This document shows positions 7,785 to 15,690 of a stretch of 21,769 bases of DNA, piece after piece (within the stretch, counting starts at the first letter, position 1; every line of letters begins with the position of its first letter). Source of the stretch: JAQVWU01 sp964628455 (GTDB taxonomy: Bacteria; Bacillota; Clostridia; Oscillospirales; CAG-272); contig CAZVPD010000051.1 of assembly GCA_964628455.1 (NCBI GenBank), positions 1 to 21,769 on the forward strand, given 5' to 3'. The notes under the pieces are model-generated. The model saw only the letters and a program-made list of their open reading frames with translations, searched no databases and had not been told where the DNA came from. The position numbers were made by a program, and so were the translations under genes.

Positions 7785-9257
7785 TTATATGAGCTTGAGG
7801 AATCTGCCGTAGCCCTCGTCCCACATATCTTTGTCGCGGGGCTCGTACATTTTGATCTCGAACGAATTGCGGATCATGTGGCGCGCTTCGCTCAGTCCCG
7901 CGATTTCGCCCGACGCCATCGCCTGGGCGACAAGGTTGCCGATCGCGGTAGCCTCGACGGGTCCCGCGTAGACCGGACGGGCGCAGGCGTCCGCCGCAAA
8001 CCGGCAGAGCGGAGGCTCTTTTGTTCCTCCTCCGACAATATTGATAAACGGGGTGCGCGAACCCTTGATCTCATCGATTTTTTCGGCGGTGAAGCGGTAT
8101 TTCAGAGCAAGGCTGTCAAAAATGCAGCGGACGATCTCACCCATGGATTCCGGGGTCCCCTGACCGGTCCTGCGGCAGAATTCCGCTATGCGGCGGGGCA
8201 TGTTGCCCGGGGCCGTAAAAGACGCGTCGTCGGGGTTGATGAGGTAAGCGAGCGGTTTCGACGCGACCGCCATATCGGACAACTCATCAAACGAAACTGT
8301 TTTGCCTTCGCGGATCCACTGGCGCCTCGATTCCTGCTCCAGCCAGAGACCCATGATATTCTTCAGAAAACGGATCTTGCCTCCGACGCCGCCCTCGTTC
8401 GTAAAGTCGTAAAGCGCGGATACCCCGTTGATGGCGGGTTCGTCGATTTCGCTGCCCATCAGAGACCAGGTTCCGCTGGATATATAGACGAAATCGTTGC
8501 CTTTTGCCGGAACGGCAATGACCGCGGAAGCGGTGTCATGGGAGCCGACCGACACAACCTTCGCCGAAATGCCGCCCGTGTCCTCCAGTACCTGCGGAAG
8601 AAGGTCTCCCGCGATGCTGCAGGGTTTTACGATATCCGTGAAAAGTTCGCGGGGTATGCCGAAGCGGTCCAGTATTTCCCGCGACCAGTTTCTTTTGGCG
8701 GCATCCAGAAGCGCGCCGGTCGAAGCTATCGTGTATTCGGTCTGCATGACGCCGGTCAGAAAATAATTCAGCAGGTCGGGTATGTGCAGCATTTTGTCGG
8801 CTGCCGCAAAACGCGACGGATTGTCGCGCATATCGGCGATGATCTGGAACAGCGTGTTGAAATTCATCGTCTGAATGCCGGTGATGTTGTAGATCTCGTT
8901 TTTGGACATAATGCCGAACGCGTAATCCAGTATGTCTTCGGTGCGGCTGTCCCTGTAATGGTACGGATTCCCGAGCAGCCTGCCTTTTTTATCAAGCAGG
9001 CCGTAATCAACGCCCCAGGTGTCGATGCCGATGCTTGCGATATCTTTATCTTCCGAAAGGGCGCATTTGCGGACAGACTGTTTTATTTCATGAAAAATAC
9101 GCAGGATATCCCAGTTGAACGAACCGGAATTATAGACGGGTTCGTTCGGGAAACGGTGATTTTCTTCGAGCGTGAGGTGTTCGCCGTCAAAACGGCCGAC
9201 AATGCCCCTGCCGCTGGAAGCGCCGAGGTCGATGGCCAGCATTTTCAAAGATGACAT
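7785..9257 (-). CDS. rhaB: Rhamnulokinase
   Basis: 490 aa, typical of RhaB (about 489 aa). It phosphorylates L-rhamnulose to L-rhamnulose-1-phosphate with ATP. The FGGY-kinase fold is clear: an N-terminal phosphate-binding loop LAIDLGASSGRGIV, SIGIDTWGVDYGLLD with the catalytic Asp region, VGSHDTASAV, YISSGTWSLMG, the rhamnulokinase-specific FTNEGGVGGKIRFLKNIMG, and the C-terminal adenosine motif NIVGGGTKEPPLC with ATAIGN. Start ATG 9257 has AGGAG about 9 nt upstream. It lies 32 nt after the first TIM-barrel epimerase gene and 45 nt before rhaA. The next enzyme, rhamnulose-1-phosphate aldolase (RhaD), is not in the window. Confidence 0.96.
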   Translation of the reverse strand: MSSLKMLAIDLGASSGRGIVGRFDGEHLTLEENHRFPNEPVYNSGSFNWDILRIFHEIKQSVRKCALSEDKDIASIGIDTWGVDYGLLDKKGRLLGNPYHYRDSRTEDILDYAFGIMSKNEIYNITGIQTMNFNTLFQIIADMRDNPSRFAAADKMLHIPDLLNYFLTGVMQTEYTIASTGALLDAAKRNWSREILDRFGIPRELFTDIVKPCSIAGDLLPQVLEDTGGISAKVVSVGSHDTASAVIAVPAKGNDFVYISSGTWSLMGSEIDEPAINGVSALYDFTNEGGVGGKIRFLKNIMGLWLEQESRRQWIREGKTVSFDELSDMAVASKPLAYLINPDDASFTAPGNMPRRIAEFCRRTGQGTPESMGEIVRCIFDSLALKYRFTAEKIDEIKGSRTPFINIVGGGTKEPPLCRFAADACARPVYAGPVEATAIGNLVAQAMASGEIAGLSEARHMIRNSFEIKMYEPRDKDMWDEGYGRFLKLI

Positions 9258-9289
9258 AATGAATCTCCTGTTGATTTTTTTACCGGCAG

Positions 9290-10135
9290 CTAAATATAGC
9301 GCCTGATGCCCCGGACCGCGGCTTCAAAAGCTTCGGCGGAAGTGGCGTACTGATTTTTCACCTGGTTTTCCCCATGCGCGCCCCGGAGCTGCTCAAGCCC
9401 GCTGAACACACGAAGGTGGGGTTCGACCGTCAGCACATACGTCCGGTCGTATGCGCGCAGCGCCTCGATGGTTTCGGGGATCCGTCCTATCCCGTCTCCG
9501 GCGGGAGTCATCTGATGTCCGGCGTCGGCATCCTTGATATGCAGATAATAAATAAAATCCTTCAGCATTTCAAACGCTTTCGGATAGGGCTCGTCATCGC
9601 AGCAGATGAAATTGGCATGGTCGAAGATGCATTTGATCTCGCCCGAAAAATATTTCTGGATGTCAAGGCAGCGTTCCGAAACATCTCCGTAGATCCCTTT
9701 TTCGTTTTCATGGCAGATGATCATATTTTCCGATCTGGCGATATCAAGCAGTTTTTCAAGCTGATAAAAAACCTTCCCGCGGCATTCGGCCGGAGTGCGT
9801 TCCGCCGGTATGTAAAAGCTGAAAAGCCGTATACGTTCGCAGCCGAGGATATGCGCCAGTTCGATGACATGCCTGAATTTTTCGGCATGAGGCTCGAAAG
9901 GATCGTCGATCCCTGTTTTCCCGATAGGCGAGCCCATGGAGGAAACGCCGATTCCGGATAAATCCAGTTTGCTCCTGATTTCAATTGCTTTCTTACGGGT
10001 AATATCCGCAATGTTCTGACCGTCGACGCCGCGGATCTCCATGAATTTTATATCGTTTGCGGCAAGACCGGCGATCTGTTCGTCAAAGGCCGGCGAATAT
10101 TCGTCGGCAAACGCGCTTAGTATAAATTCCGCCAT
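9290..10135 (-). CDS. Sugar phosphate isomerase/epimerase (xylose-isomerase-like TIM barrel)
   Basis: 281 aa from ATG 10135, chosen over an in-frame ATG at 10156 because AGAGGAG lies about 7 nt upstream. AP-endonuclease-2/xylose-isomerase-like TIM barrel: KFMEIRGVDGQNI, CERIRLFSFYIP, ICHENEKGIYGD with the usual His/Glu metal ligands, CIFDHANFICC, YYLHIKDAD and a late VEPHL glutamate. Members epimerise or isomerise sugars and inositols through metal-bound enediols, or lack known substrates. It sits between another epimerase-like gene (32 nt upstream) and rhaB (32 nt downstream), so it is likely cotranscribed with rhamnose catabolism. It might act on a rhamnose-derived sugar or open a side entry to the pathway. 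The specific reaction cannot be assigned. Confidence 0.85.
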   Translation of the reverse strand: MAEFILSAFADEYSPAFDEQIAGLAANDIKFMEIRGVDGQNIADITRKKAIEIRSKLDLSGIGVSSMGSPIGKTGIDDPFEPHAEKFRHVIELAHILGCERIRLFSFYIPAERTPAECRGKVFYQLEKLLDIARSENMIICHENEKGIYGDVSERCLDIQKYFSGEIKCIFDHANFICCDDEPYPKAFEMLKDFIYYLHIKDADAGHQMTPAGDGIGRIPETIEALRAYDRTYVLTVEPHLRVFSGLEQLRGAHGENQVKNQYATSAEAFEAAVRGIRRYI

Positions 10136-10167
10136 GATTTTCTCCTCTGTATTCAAAAAATGACCGT

Positions 10168-10941
10168 TCAGTTCATATCATAACGTTCTTTTAAATTATC
10201 GTGACTGATCTTCATGCTGTCAAACGCATCGATGCGGACGATGTCCTGTTCGACAAAATGCCATTTTACGCCCGTTTTCAGAGAAGCAGCCATAACGGCG
10301 TCAAAATTCATATTGCCCGTCAGCATCTCGGTCATGACCGCGGCGTCGCTTATGACCGTCATGTCCTTCAGATGCGTGCAGAAGATGCGCGAACCGTATT
10401 TTTCTATAAAGGCAGCCGGGTCGACGCCGCCCGAATGAGCCCAGTACGTATCAAACGTGAGTTTAACGGCTTCGGGGTCGGTGTTTTCAAGGATGATCTC
10501 GATTCCGTACCTGCCGCTGTATTTTTCAAACTCGAAACGGTGATTATGATACAGGAGCACTTTGCCCGCCGCTTTGATCTTTTCGGCCGCGGGTGCGAAG
10601 TCCGCCGCAAATTTCAAAAAGCCGGCTTCGCTGTGCTCATACGGGATGCCGCCGATACCCAGGGCATCGCATCCGTATAGGTCGTGGTCGGCTATGACGT
10701 CCGCCGTGTTGTCCCGTATGCGGTCCGCGTTCGTGTGCGTGAGGATCACCTTGAGACCGGTTTCATCGCAGGCCTGACGGATGACGGCGGGTGTTACCGA
10801 GGCACCGACGCCGGACACCTGAACAAACTTGTATCCGATTTCGGCAACCTTTTTCATGGTTTCGATAAAATCAGCGGCATTTTTCGTGTGATCGCGAAGC
10901 GTATAAAGCTGTGCACCGAGGTTCAAACCTGTATTCGGCAT
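10168..10941 (-). CDS. Sugar phosphate isomerase/epimerase (second TIM-barrel protein)
   Basis: 257 aa from ATG 10941. A second in-frame ATG six bases upstream (10947) is almost on top of the AAGGAG, whereas 10941 has a 7-nt spacing. The fold is an AP2Ec-type TIM barrel: LGAQLYTLRDH at the N-terminus, YKFVQVSGVG, LLYHNHRFEFE, LTFDTYWAHSGGVDPA and CTHLKDM. These segments carry the usual His, Asp and Glu metal ligands and resemble many Clostridia epimerase-like proteins. Substrate unknown. It differs clearly from its neighbour at 9290-10135, so this is not a recent tandem duplication. It is the first gene of the rhamnose operon, only 74 nt after the mutS2 stop. The gap shows no strong promoter, so read-through from mutS2 is possible. 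Confidence 0.85.
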   Translation of the reverse strand: MPNTGLNLGAQLYTLRDHTKNAADFIETMKKVAEIGYKFVQVSGVGASVTPAVIRQACDETGLKVILTHTNADRIRDNTADVIADHDLYGCDALGIGGIPYEHSEAGFLKFAADFAPAAEKIKAAGKVLLYHNHRFEFEKYSGRYGIEIILENTDPEAVKLTFDTYWAHSGGVDPAAFIEKYGSRIFCTHLKDMTVISDAAVMTEMLTGNMNFDAVMAASLKTGVKWHFVEQDIVRIDAFDSMKISHDNLKERYDMN

Positions 10942-10959
10942 ATTCATTCTCCTTTGTTT

Positions 10960-10979
10960 CTGACAGATTCTGACAGATT
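10960..10979. repeat. 10-bp tandem direct repeat before the rhamnose operon
   Basis: CTGACAGATT occurs twice back to back, immediately upstream of the Shine-Dalgarno of the first epimerase gene. It would lie in the 5' untranslated leader if transcription starts in the short gap after mutS2. A role as a regulator half-site pair is only a guess; it could be a chance duplication. Confidence 0.5.
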
Positions 10980-11010
10980 TATATTTATTTTAATAGAACG
11001 CCTCGGGAAA

Positions 11011-11027
11011 GAACTCTATTTGAGTTC
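11011..11027 (-). terminator. Small hairpin over the mutS2 stop codon, weak terminator candidate
   Basis: GAACTC (11022-11027 on the minus strand) pairs with GAGTTC (11011-11016) around a 5-nt loop that holds part of the mutS2 stop region, and only three T residues follow. The stem is 6 bp with little GC, so termination is probably poor and read-through into the rhamnose operon is plausible. Confidence 0.25.
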
Positions 11028-13406
11028 AACGACCGTGACGCCGCTGTCTCCCTCTCCGTACTGACCGAGCCGGAAGGACGCGATGCGCGGGTCTCCTTTC
11101 ATGCTTTTCCAAAGCGCATTTCTGAGCGCTCCGGTTCCCTTGCCGTGAATAAGGCGCACGCTCAGCAGGTTGGCCATCTTCGCTTCGTCGAGATATTTGT
11201 CCACCGAATTCCAGGCTTCTTCTCCGTTCATGCCGCGCAGATTGAGCTCGCTGCTGAAGTCGGGGCGCACGGCGGTCCTGTAGCCTGTCGCGGAAACTTT
11301 CTTTTTATCCCTGTCGGTGAAAGTCACCCTGTCGCCGTCGGACAGCATGAGGTTTTTTACGTTGGTCCTCATTTTTATGATCCCGGCCTGCACGGAAACA
11401 TCGCCGTTTTCATCGGGCGCCTCCAGCAGAATGCCGGTTTTATTGATGTTTACCAGGAGCACTCCGTCCCCTTTGGCAAACGGACGCGGCGGACGGTAGT
11501 CTTCGAGCACTTTTTCGCTGACGGGATTTACGATATCGTCGGTTTCCCGAAGCGTTCGGCGCACTGCGTCGCGTGCGTTTTCGAGTTCGTCGGCGAAACG
11601 TTCGCTCTCCCGCTGACGTTTCAGTTCACCGAGCTGTTCAAACACAAACGCACTCGACACCTTGGCGCTTTCCAGCATCTGAGCTGCTTTACGGCGCTGT
11701 TTTTCGAGTTCGCGCTCGGTATCCGCGATCCTGCTCTTCATCGCCTGTTCGGCTGCTGCCGCAAAAGCCTCGTAATCGCGGCGCATTTTGACGGCCGCCT
11801 CGCGCTGGTTTTCCATTTCAATGCGCGAAGCCTCGAGTTTTTCGATGACGTCCTCAAAACGCCGGCTGTTCCCCGACATTTTTTCTCTGGCGCGTTCGAC
11901 GACCGACTCGTCGAGTCCGAGCTTTGCGGATATGGCAAAAGCGTTGGAGCGTCCCGGCGTTCCTATGATCAGGCGGAACGTCGGTTTCAGCGTCTCCACG
12001 TCAAACTCGCACGAGGCGTTGGATACCCCGGCGGTATTCAGCGCAAATTCCTTCAGCTCCGCGTAGTGGGTGGTCGCGGCGCACAAAGCGCCGCGTTCGC
12101 GCACGCTTTCGAGAATGGCAACCGCCAGGGCTGCGCCTTCGACCGGATCCGTACCGGCGCCGAGTTCGTCAAACAGAACAAGACTGCCGTGCTTCGCCTC
12201 CCGCAGAATGCCGACGATGTTGACCATATGGGCGGAAAAAGTCGACAGGGACTGCTCGATGGACTGTTCGTCCCCGATATCGGCCAGTATATCGCTGAAA
12301 ACCGGCATTGTCGAGGTGTCGTCCGCCGGAATATGCAGCCCCGCCTGCGTCATCAGAGAAAAAAGACCGAGTGTTTTCAGCGAAACCGTTTTGCCTCCGG
12401 TGTTCGGGCCCGTTATGACCAGCGTGTCGAATTTATCTCCGAGCAGTATGTGGATGGGAACAACGGTTTTCGGGTCCAGAAGCGGATGGCGCGCATGAAA
12501 GAGCTCGACGCAGTATTCGGGAGAAATGCGGGGCTGGGAAGCCTTCAGCCGGAACGAAAATTCGGCTCTCGCAAATATAAAGGCCAGTTCGGTGATATTA
12601 TAATAATCGAGAGAGATCTCACCCGATTTCTCCGCGCATTCGGCGGACAGCTCCGCAAGGATGCGCTCGATTTCATGAGTCTCCCGGCTTTCGAGTTCGC
12701 GCAGTTCGTTATTCGCCTCGACGACACCCATCGGTTCGATAAAAACGGTGGCTCCCGACGCGGACGTATCGTGAACAAGACCTTTTATTTCGTTTTTATA
12801 TTCGTTTTTGACCGGCACGACGAAACGGCCGCTTCGCTGCGTGATGATATTTTCCTGCAGGTATTTTGAGTAATCCCCCGAAACATACCGCTGCAGGATC
12901 TCCTTCACACGTCCGGACGTGACCCGCTTTTTGCGCCGGATATCGGCGAGAACAGGGCTTGCCTCATCCGCTATCATGTCTTCTGCTATGATCGTGCGCC
13001 CGATATGTTCCTCAAGCGGCCGGTTTACGGAAAGCCTGCCGAAATGCCCGTCCAGCACCGTTTCGTATTTCTTGTCGGTGTTGATGTAATCGAGCAGCAT
13101 TCTGGCCGTCCGCAGCACCGCGGCGATCTCCAGAAGTTCGCGCATCGTAAGGACGGCGCCTCTGTCGGCTCTCTCCAGCGCCGGATTGACGTCTTTGATA
13201 AAACCGAAGGACGGGGACCCTTTCAGCGCCGTGAGTTTTTTTGCGTCCCCCGTCTGCGCCTGAAGCATCCGGACGCGGTCGATATCGGCGGAAGGGCTGA
13301 GCTGAAGGGCTCTCTGTGCGGCGCCCTCCGTATGGGCGCAGTCTGCAAGCATAGCGAGTATCTTATTGTATTCGAGCGTTATCTGCGCTCTTTCAAAGTT
13401 GGACAT
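11016..13406 (-). CDS. mutS2: Endonuclease MutS2 / ribosome-collision ATPase
   Basis: 796 aa, close to B. subtilis MutS2 (785 aa). The N-terminal region resembles MutS domains III and V without the mismatch-recognition domain. The ATPase has Walker A GPNTGGKT (333-340) and Walker B LVLFDELGAGTD (409-420), followed by the ABC-type HYAELKEFA segment. A long Glu/Arg/Lys-rich coiled coil spans about 520-620. A KOW-like stretch and a C-terminal Smr domain follow, with LNLRGMNGEEA and HGKGTGALR near the end. Known roles are binding branched DNA and, in B. subtilis, recognising and splitting collided ribosomes; the Smr domain is the putative nuclease. Start ATG 13406 has GGGAAG upstream. It is the last gene of the phoH-ybeY-era-recO-mutS2 series, 51 nt after recO. 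Confidence 0.95.
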   Translation of the reverse strand: MSNFERAQITLEYNKILAMLADCAHTEGAAQRALQLSPSADIDRVRMLQAQTGDAKKLTALKGSPSFGFIKDVNPALERADRGAVLTMRELLEIAAVLRTARMLLDYINTDKKYETVLDGHFGRLSVNRPLEEHIGRTIIAEDMIADEASPVLADIRRKKRVTSGRVKEILQRYVSGDYSKYLQENIITQRSGRFVVPVKNEYKNEIKGLVHDTSASGATVFIEPMGVVEANNELRELESRETHEIERILAELSAECAEKSGEISLDYYNITELAFIFARAEFSFRLKASQPRISPEYCVELFHARHPLLDPKTVVPIHILLGDKFDTLVITGPNTGGKTVSLKTLGLFSLMTQAGLHIPADDTSTMPVFSDILADIGDEQSIEQSLSTFSAHMVNIVGILREAKHGSLVLFDELGAGTDPVEGAALAVAILESVRERGALCAATTHYAELKEFALNTAGVSNASCEFDVETLKPTFRLIIGTPGRSNAFAISAKLGLDESVVERAREKMSGNSRRFEDVIEKLEASRIEMENQREAAVKMRRDYEAFAAAAEQAMKSRIADTERELEKQRRKAAQMLESAKVSSAFVFEQLGELKRQRESERFADELENARDAVRRTLRETDDIVNPVSEKVLEDYRPPRPFAKGDGVLLVNINKTGILLEAPDENGDVSVQAGIIKMRTNVKNLMLSDGDRVTFTDRDKKKVSATGYRTAVRPDFSSELNLRGMNGEEAWNSVDKYLDEAKMANLLSVRLIHGKGTGALRNALWKSMKGDPRIASFRLGQYGEGDSGVTVVELK

Positions 13407-13457
13407 TTTTTATCTTCCCGCAATTTATGATTCCGGACCGCCGGTCCGGGTCTGTTT

Positions 13458-14210
13458 TTATTTTTCATACAGCGCATTGAAATATCCGAGCGTGGGCAGC
13501 AGACGGTCTATCTGCACCGCAAGATACCGTTCGCAGGCCGAATAAAAATTTTCTTCGGATTCCCCGGAAAGTCTGAAAGCGAATATTCTGGCCGGCGCTG
13601 CCGAAACAATATACGCGAGAGCGGACAGCACGTCCGGATAAAGTTCGGACACGGCGTCTTTGTGTCCGGGCTTGCCGGCGCATGAAGCGCACAGAAGGGA
13701 ACCTCCGGAAAAGTCAAGGTATACCGCGTCCGGTCTGCCGCACTCCGCGCAGCCTCCGGCGAGTATAGGGGTGAAACCCGCTTCAGCCGCGCAGCGCATC
13801 TCGAAAACAGCCTTTATAAAGCGAAAACCGCGCTTTCTAAGGTCTATCATATGAAGCGTGTTCAGCGTCAGCCTGAGAAGGGAACTTTCGTCTTCGCCCT
13901 CGACGCAGATCTCATTGATCACATCGAACAGATAGGCCACGAGGGACAGGCCTTCGATCCCGAGCGAGACATTGTAAAAGTCGCGGATTTCCGACGCTTC
14001 CTTCAGCCAGAGCCTGTCGCTGCGTTCATAGAGGGTCAGTTCGCCGTAGAACATGATGTGCGCGTATACCCTCAGAACGCTTTTCTGCGAACGGACGCCC
14101 TTGCCGGCAACGCTGATCTTTCCCCGCTCCGCAGTCAGGACCGTCAGCATCTTATCGCTTTCGCCGTACGCGTTCTCTCGTATGATAAGCCCGTTTATTT
14201 GAGTCAGCAT
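13458..14210 (-). CDS. recO: DNA repair protein RecO
   Basis: 250 aa from ATG 14210, preceded by a GGGGTGG purine run about 4-5 nt away. An in-frame ATG at 14243 would add an untypical basic N-terminus. RecO loads RecA on SSB-coated gaps with RecR in the RecFOR pathway. It begins with the OB-fold strand series (LTQINGLIIRENAYGESDKMLTV), then AERGKISVAGKGVRS. The helical middle follows, with LVAYLFDVINEIC and RFIKAVFEMRCAAEAGFTP. A treble-clef zinc site has Cys 154/157 and 174/177. All four cysteines are present. It is 90 nt after era and 51 nt before mutS2. The era-recO order is the usual Bacillota arrangement. Confidence 0.95.
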   Translation of the reverse strand: MLTQINGLIIRENAYGESDKMLTVLTAERGKISVAGKGVRSQKSVLRVYAHIMFYGELTLYERSDRLWLKEASEIRDFYNVSLGIEGLSLVAYLFDVINEICVEGEDESSLLRLTLNTLHMIDLRKRGFRFIKAVFEMRCAAEAGFTPILAGGCAECGRPDAVYLDFSGGSLLCASCAGKPGHKDAVSELYPDVLSALAYIVSAAPARIFAFRLSGESEENFYSACERYLAVQIDRLLPTLGYFNALYEK

Positions 14211-14300
14211 GCGTCCACCCCGTATTTTAAACCTGTAAAACATAAGCGGAATATACTTAAAATACCGGAGCCCCGATCTTCGGAGGCGGGCAAAAAAGGG

Positions 14301-15185
14301 CTATTCTTTTCCGTAACCGAAATTCGACAAATTAAAATTGCTGTCGCGCCAGTTTTCCTTTACCTTCACCCACAGGTCCAGATAAATTTTTACGGCGAAG
14401 AAGGCTTCCATATCCTCGCGTGCCCGGGTCCCTATCAGCTTCAGCATCTCTCCGTTTTTGCCGATCAGAATGCCCTTATGGGTTTCACGCTCGCAGATGA
14501 TATCGGCGCTTATACGCAGCATTTTCCCTTTTTCTTCGAATTTTCCGATGACGACGGCTATTCCGTGCGGGATCTCATCTTCGGTCGACCGCAGGATCTT
14601 CTCGCGTATGATTTCGGCGGCTATCTGCCTTTCGGGCTGGTCGGTCGAAATATCGTCGGGAAAGAAATGGGCGCTTTCGGCAAGAAAGGCGGAGCATTCT
14701 TTTTTAATGATCCCGATCCCTTCTTTTTTAAGGGCGGATACCGGAACAACAGCCCGGAATTCATGCAGCGAAGCGTAAAGACGTATCGTTTCGGCTATCT
14801 TTTCCCGGTTCGATTTGTCTGTCTTGTTGATGACGAGCAAAGCCGGAATACCGGTTTTCGCGATGCGGTCGATCAGACCGCGCTCGATGCTGCCGGCCTT
14901 CGGTTCGGCTTCGACCATGAGGATGCAGACGTCCACGTCCCCGATCGTTTCGGAAGCGGTGCGGACCATATAATCCCCGAGCTTTGTTTTCGGCTTGTGC
15001 ATCCCGGGAGTGTCCATGAAGACATACTGGTCGTCCCCCTCCGTCAGAATGCCGGTGATGCGGTTGCGGGTGGTCTGCGGTTTCGAAGATACTATGGCTA
15101 TTTTTTCGCCCAGAAGGGCGTTGATAAGGGTCGATTTCCCGACATTCGGCCGCCCTACAATAGCGATAAAGGTGGTGCGTGTCAT
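14301..15185 (-). CDS. era: GTPase Era
   Basis: 294 aa, typical Era length. Era binds the 3' end of 16S rRNA and helps 30S maturation, with GTP hydrolysis resetting the complex. The G domain has G1 GRPNVGKS (11-18), G2 threonines in KPQTTRN (36-41), G3 DTPG (58-61), G4 NKTD (120-123) and G5 VSALK. The C-terminal KH domain carries IGKNG near residue 250, with EMLKLIGTRARED following, and ends with a WVKVKENWRDS segment. Start ATG 15185 has AAGGA 8 nt upstream. It lies 37 nt after ybeY and 90 nt before recO. Genes for diacylglycerol kinase and cytidine deaminase, often between ybeY and era in Bacilli, are absent here. Confidence 0.97.
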   Translation of the reverse strand: MTRTTFIAIVGRPNVGKSTLINALLGEKIAIVSSKPQTTRNRITGILTEGDDQYVFMDTPGMHKPKTKLGDYMVRTASETIGDVDVCILMVEAEPKAGSIERGLIDRIAKTGIPALLVINKTDKSNREKIAETIRLYASLHEFRAVVPVSALKKEGIGIIKKECSAFLAESAHFFPDDISTDQPERQIAAEIIREKILRSTEDEIPHGIAVVIGKFEEKGKMLRISADIICERETHKGILIGKNGEMLKLIGTRAREDMEAFFAVKIYLDLWVKVKENWRDSNFNLSNFGYGKE

Positions 15186-15222
15186 GTATACAGTCCTTTC
15201 GGCGTAAGGCAGCGCCTTCCGG

Positions 15223-15690
15223 TCATTTTTTTGTGATCTGTCTTTTCAGTTTCAAAACGGACAGAATATCCTCCTGGCGCGAAAACATTTTTCGCCTGTC
15301 CTCATCCGAGGTTTCATGGTCATAGCCCAGCAGGTGCAGCATGGAATGAACGGTGAGAAAAGCCGTTTCCCGTTCAAACGAATGTCCGTAAAGCTCCGCC
15401 TGACGCGCCGCCCTTTCGAGGGAAAGGACGATGTCCCCGAGCATGCCGGTCTCGTCCATGGGAAAGGACAATACGTCGGTAGGCGCGTCTTTTCCCCTGT
15501 AATCGCGGTTGAGCCGGCGTATTTTTTCGTCATCCGAAAGCGTTACGGAAACTTCCGCCTTTCCGCGGTACTCTTCAGAGCGCAGCGTTTCGGCAACGGC
15601 TTTTTTAATCAAAAAGCGGAGAACCGTTCCCGCCCGCAGTTTTTCCTGATCATTTTTTATATAAATAACGTGACCTGTTCTCCTGCGCAC
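15223..15690 (-). CDS. ybeY: Endoribonuclease YbeY (rRNA maturation factor)
   Basis: 155 aa from GTG 15690, which has AAGGAG 10 nt upstream and gives the usual YbeY length of about 155. An in-frame ATG at 15720 has no clear Shine-Dalgarno, and frames further upstream would overlap phoH by over 100 nt. The metallo-endonuclease signature H-x3-H-x5-H (SMLHLLGYDHE region) is intact, with His 115, 119 and 125 coordinating zinc. The conserved LNRDYRGKDAPTDVLSFP and a GDIVLS segment precede it. YbeY acts in 16S rRNA 3'-end maturation and 70S quality control. Its first 41 nt overlap the 3' end of phoH, which implies translational coupling. era begins 37 nt downstream. The exact start is less sure than the identity. 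Confidence 0.93.
   Translation of the reverse strand: MRRRTGHVIYIKNDQEKLRAGTVLRFLIKKAVAETLRSEEYRGKAEVSVTLSDDEKIRRLNRDYRGKDAPTDVLSFPMDETGMLGDIVLSLERAARQAELYGHSFERETAFLTVHSMLHLLGYDHETSDEDRRKMFSRQEDILSVLKLKRQITKK

Noticed and set aside
11145..12869. 574-codon + strand frame opposite mutS2.
   Set aside because: Antisense shadow of a well-supported ATPase gene, with no family resemblance.
13851..15236. 461-codon + strand frame opposite recO and era.
   Set aside because: Spans two real genes on the other strand and reads as low-complexity shadow sequence.
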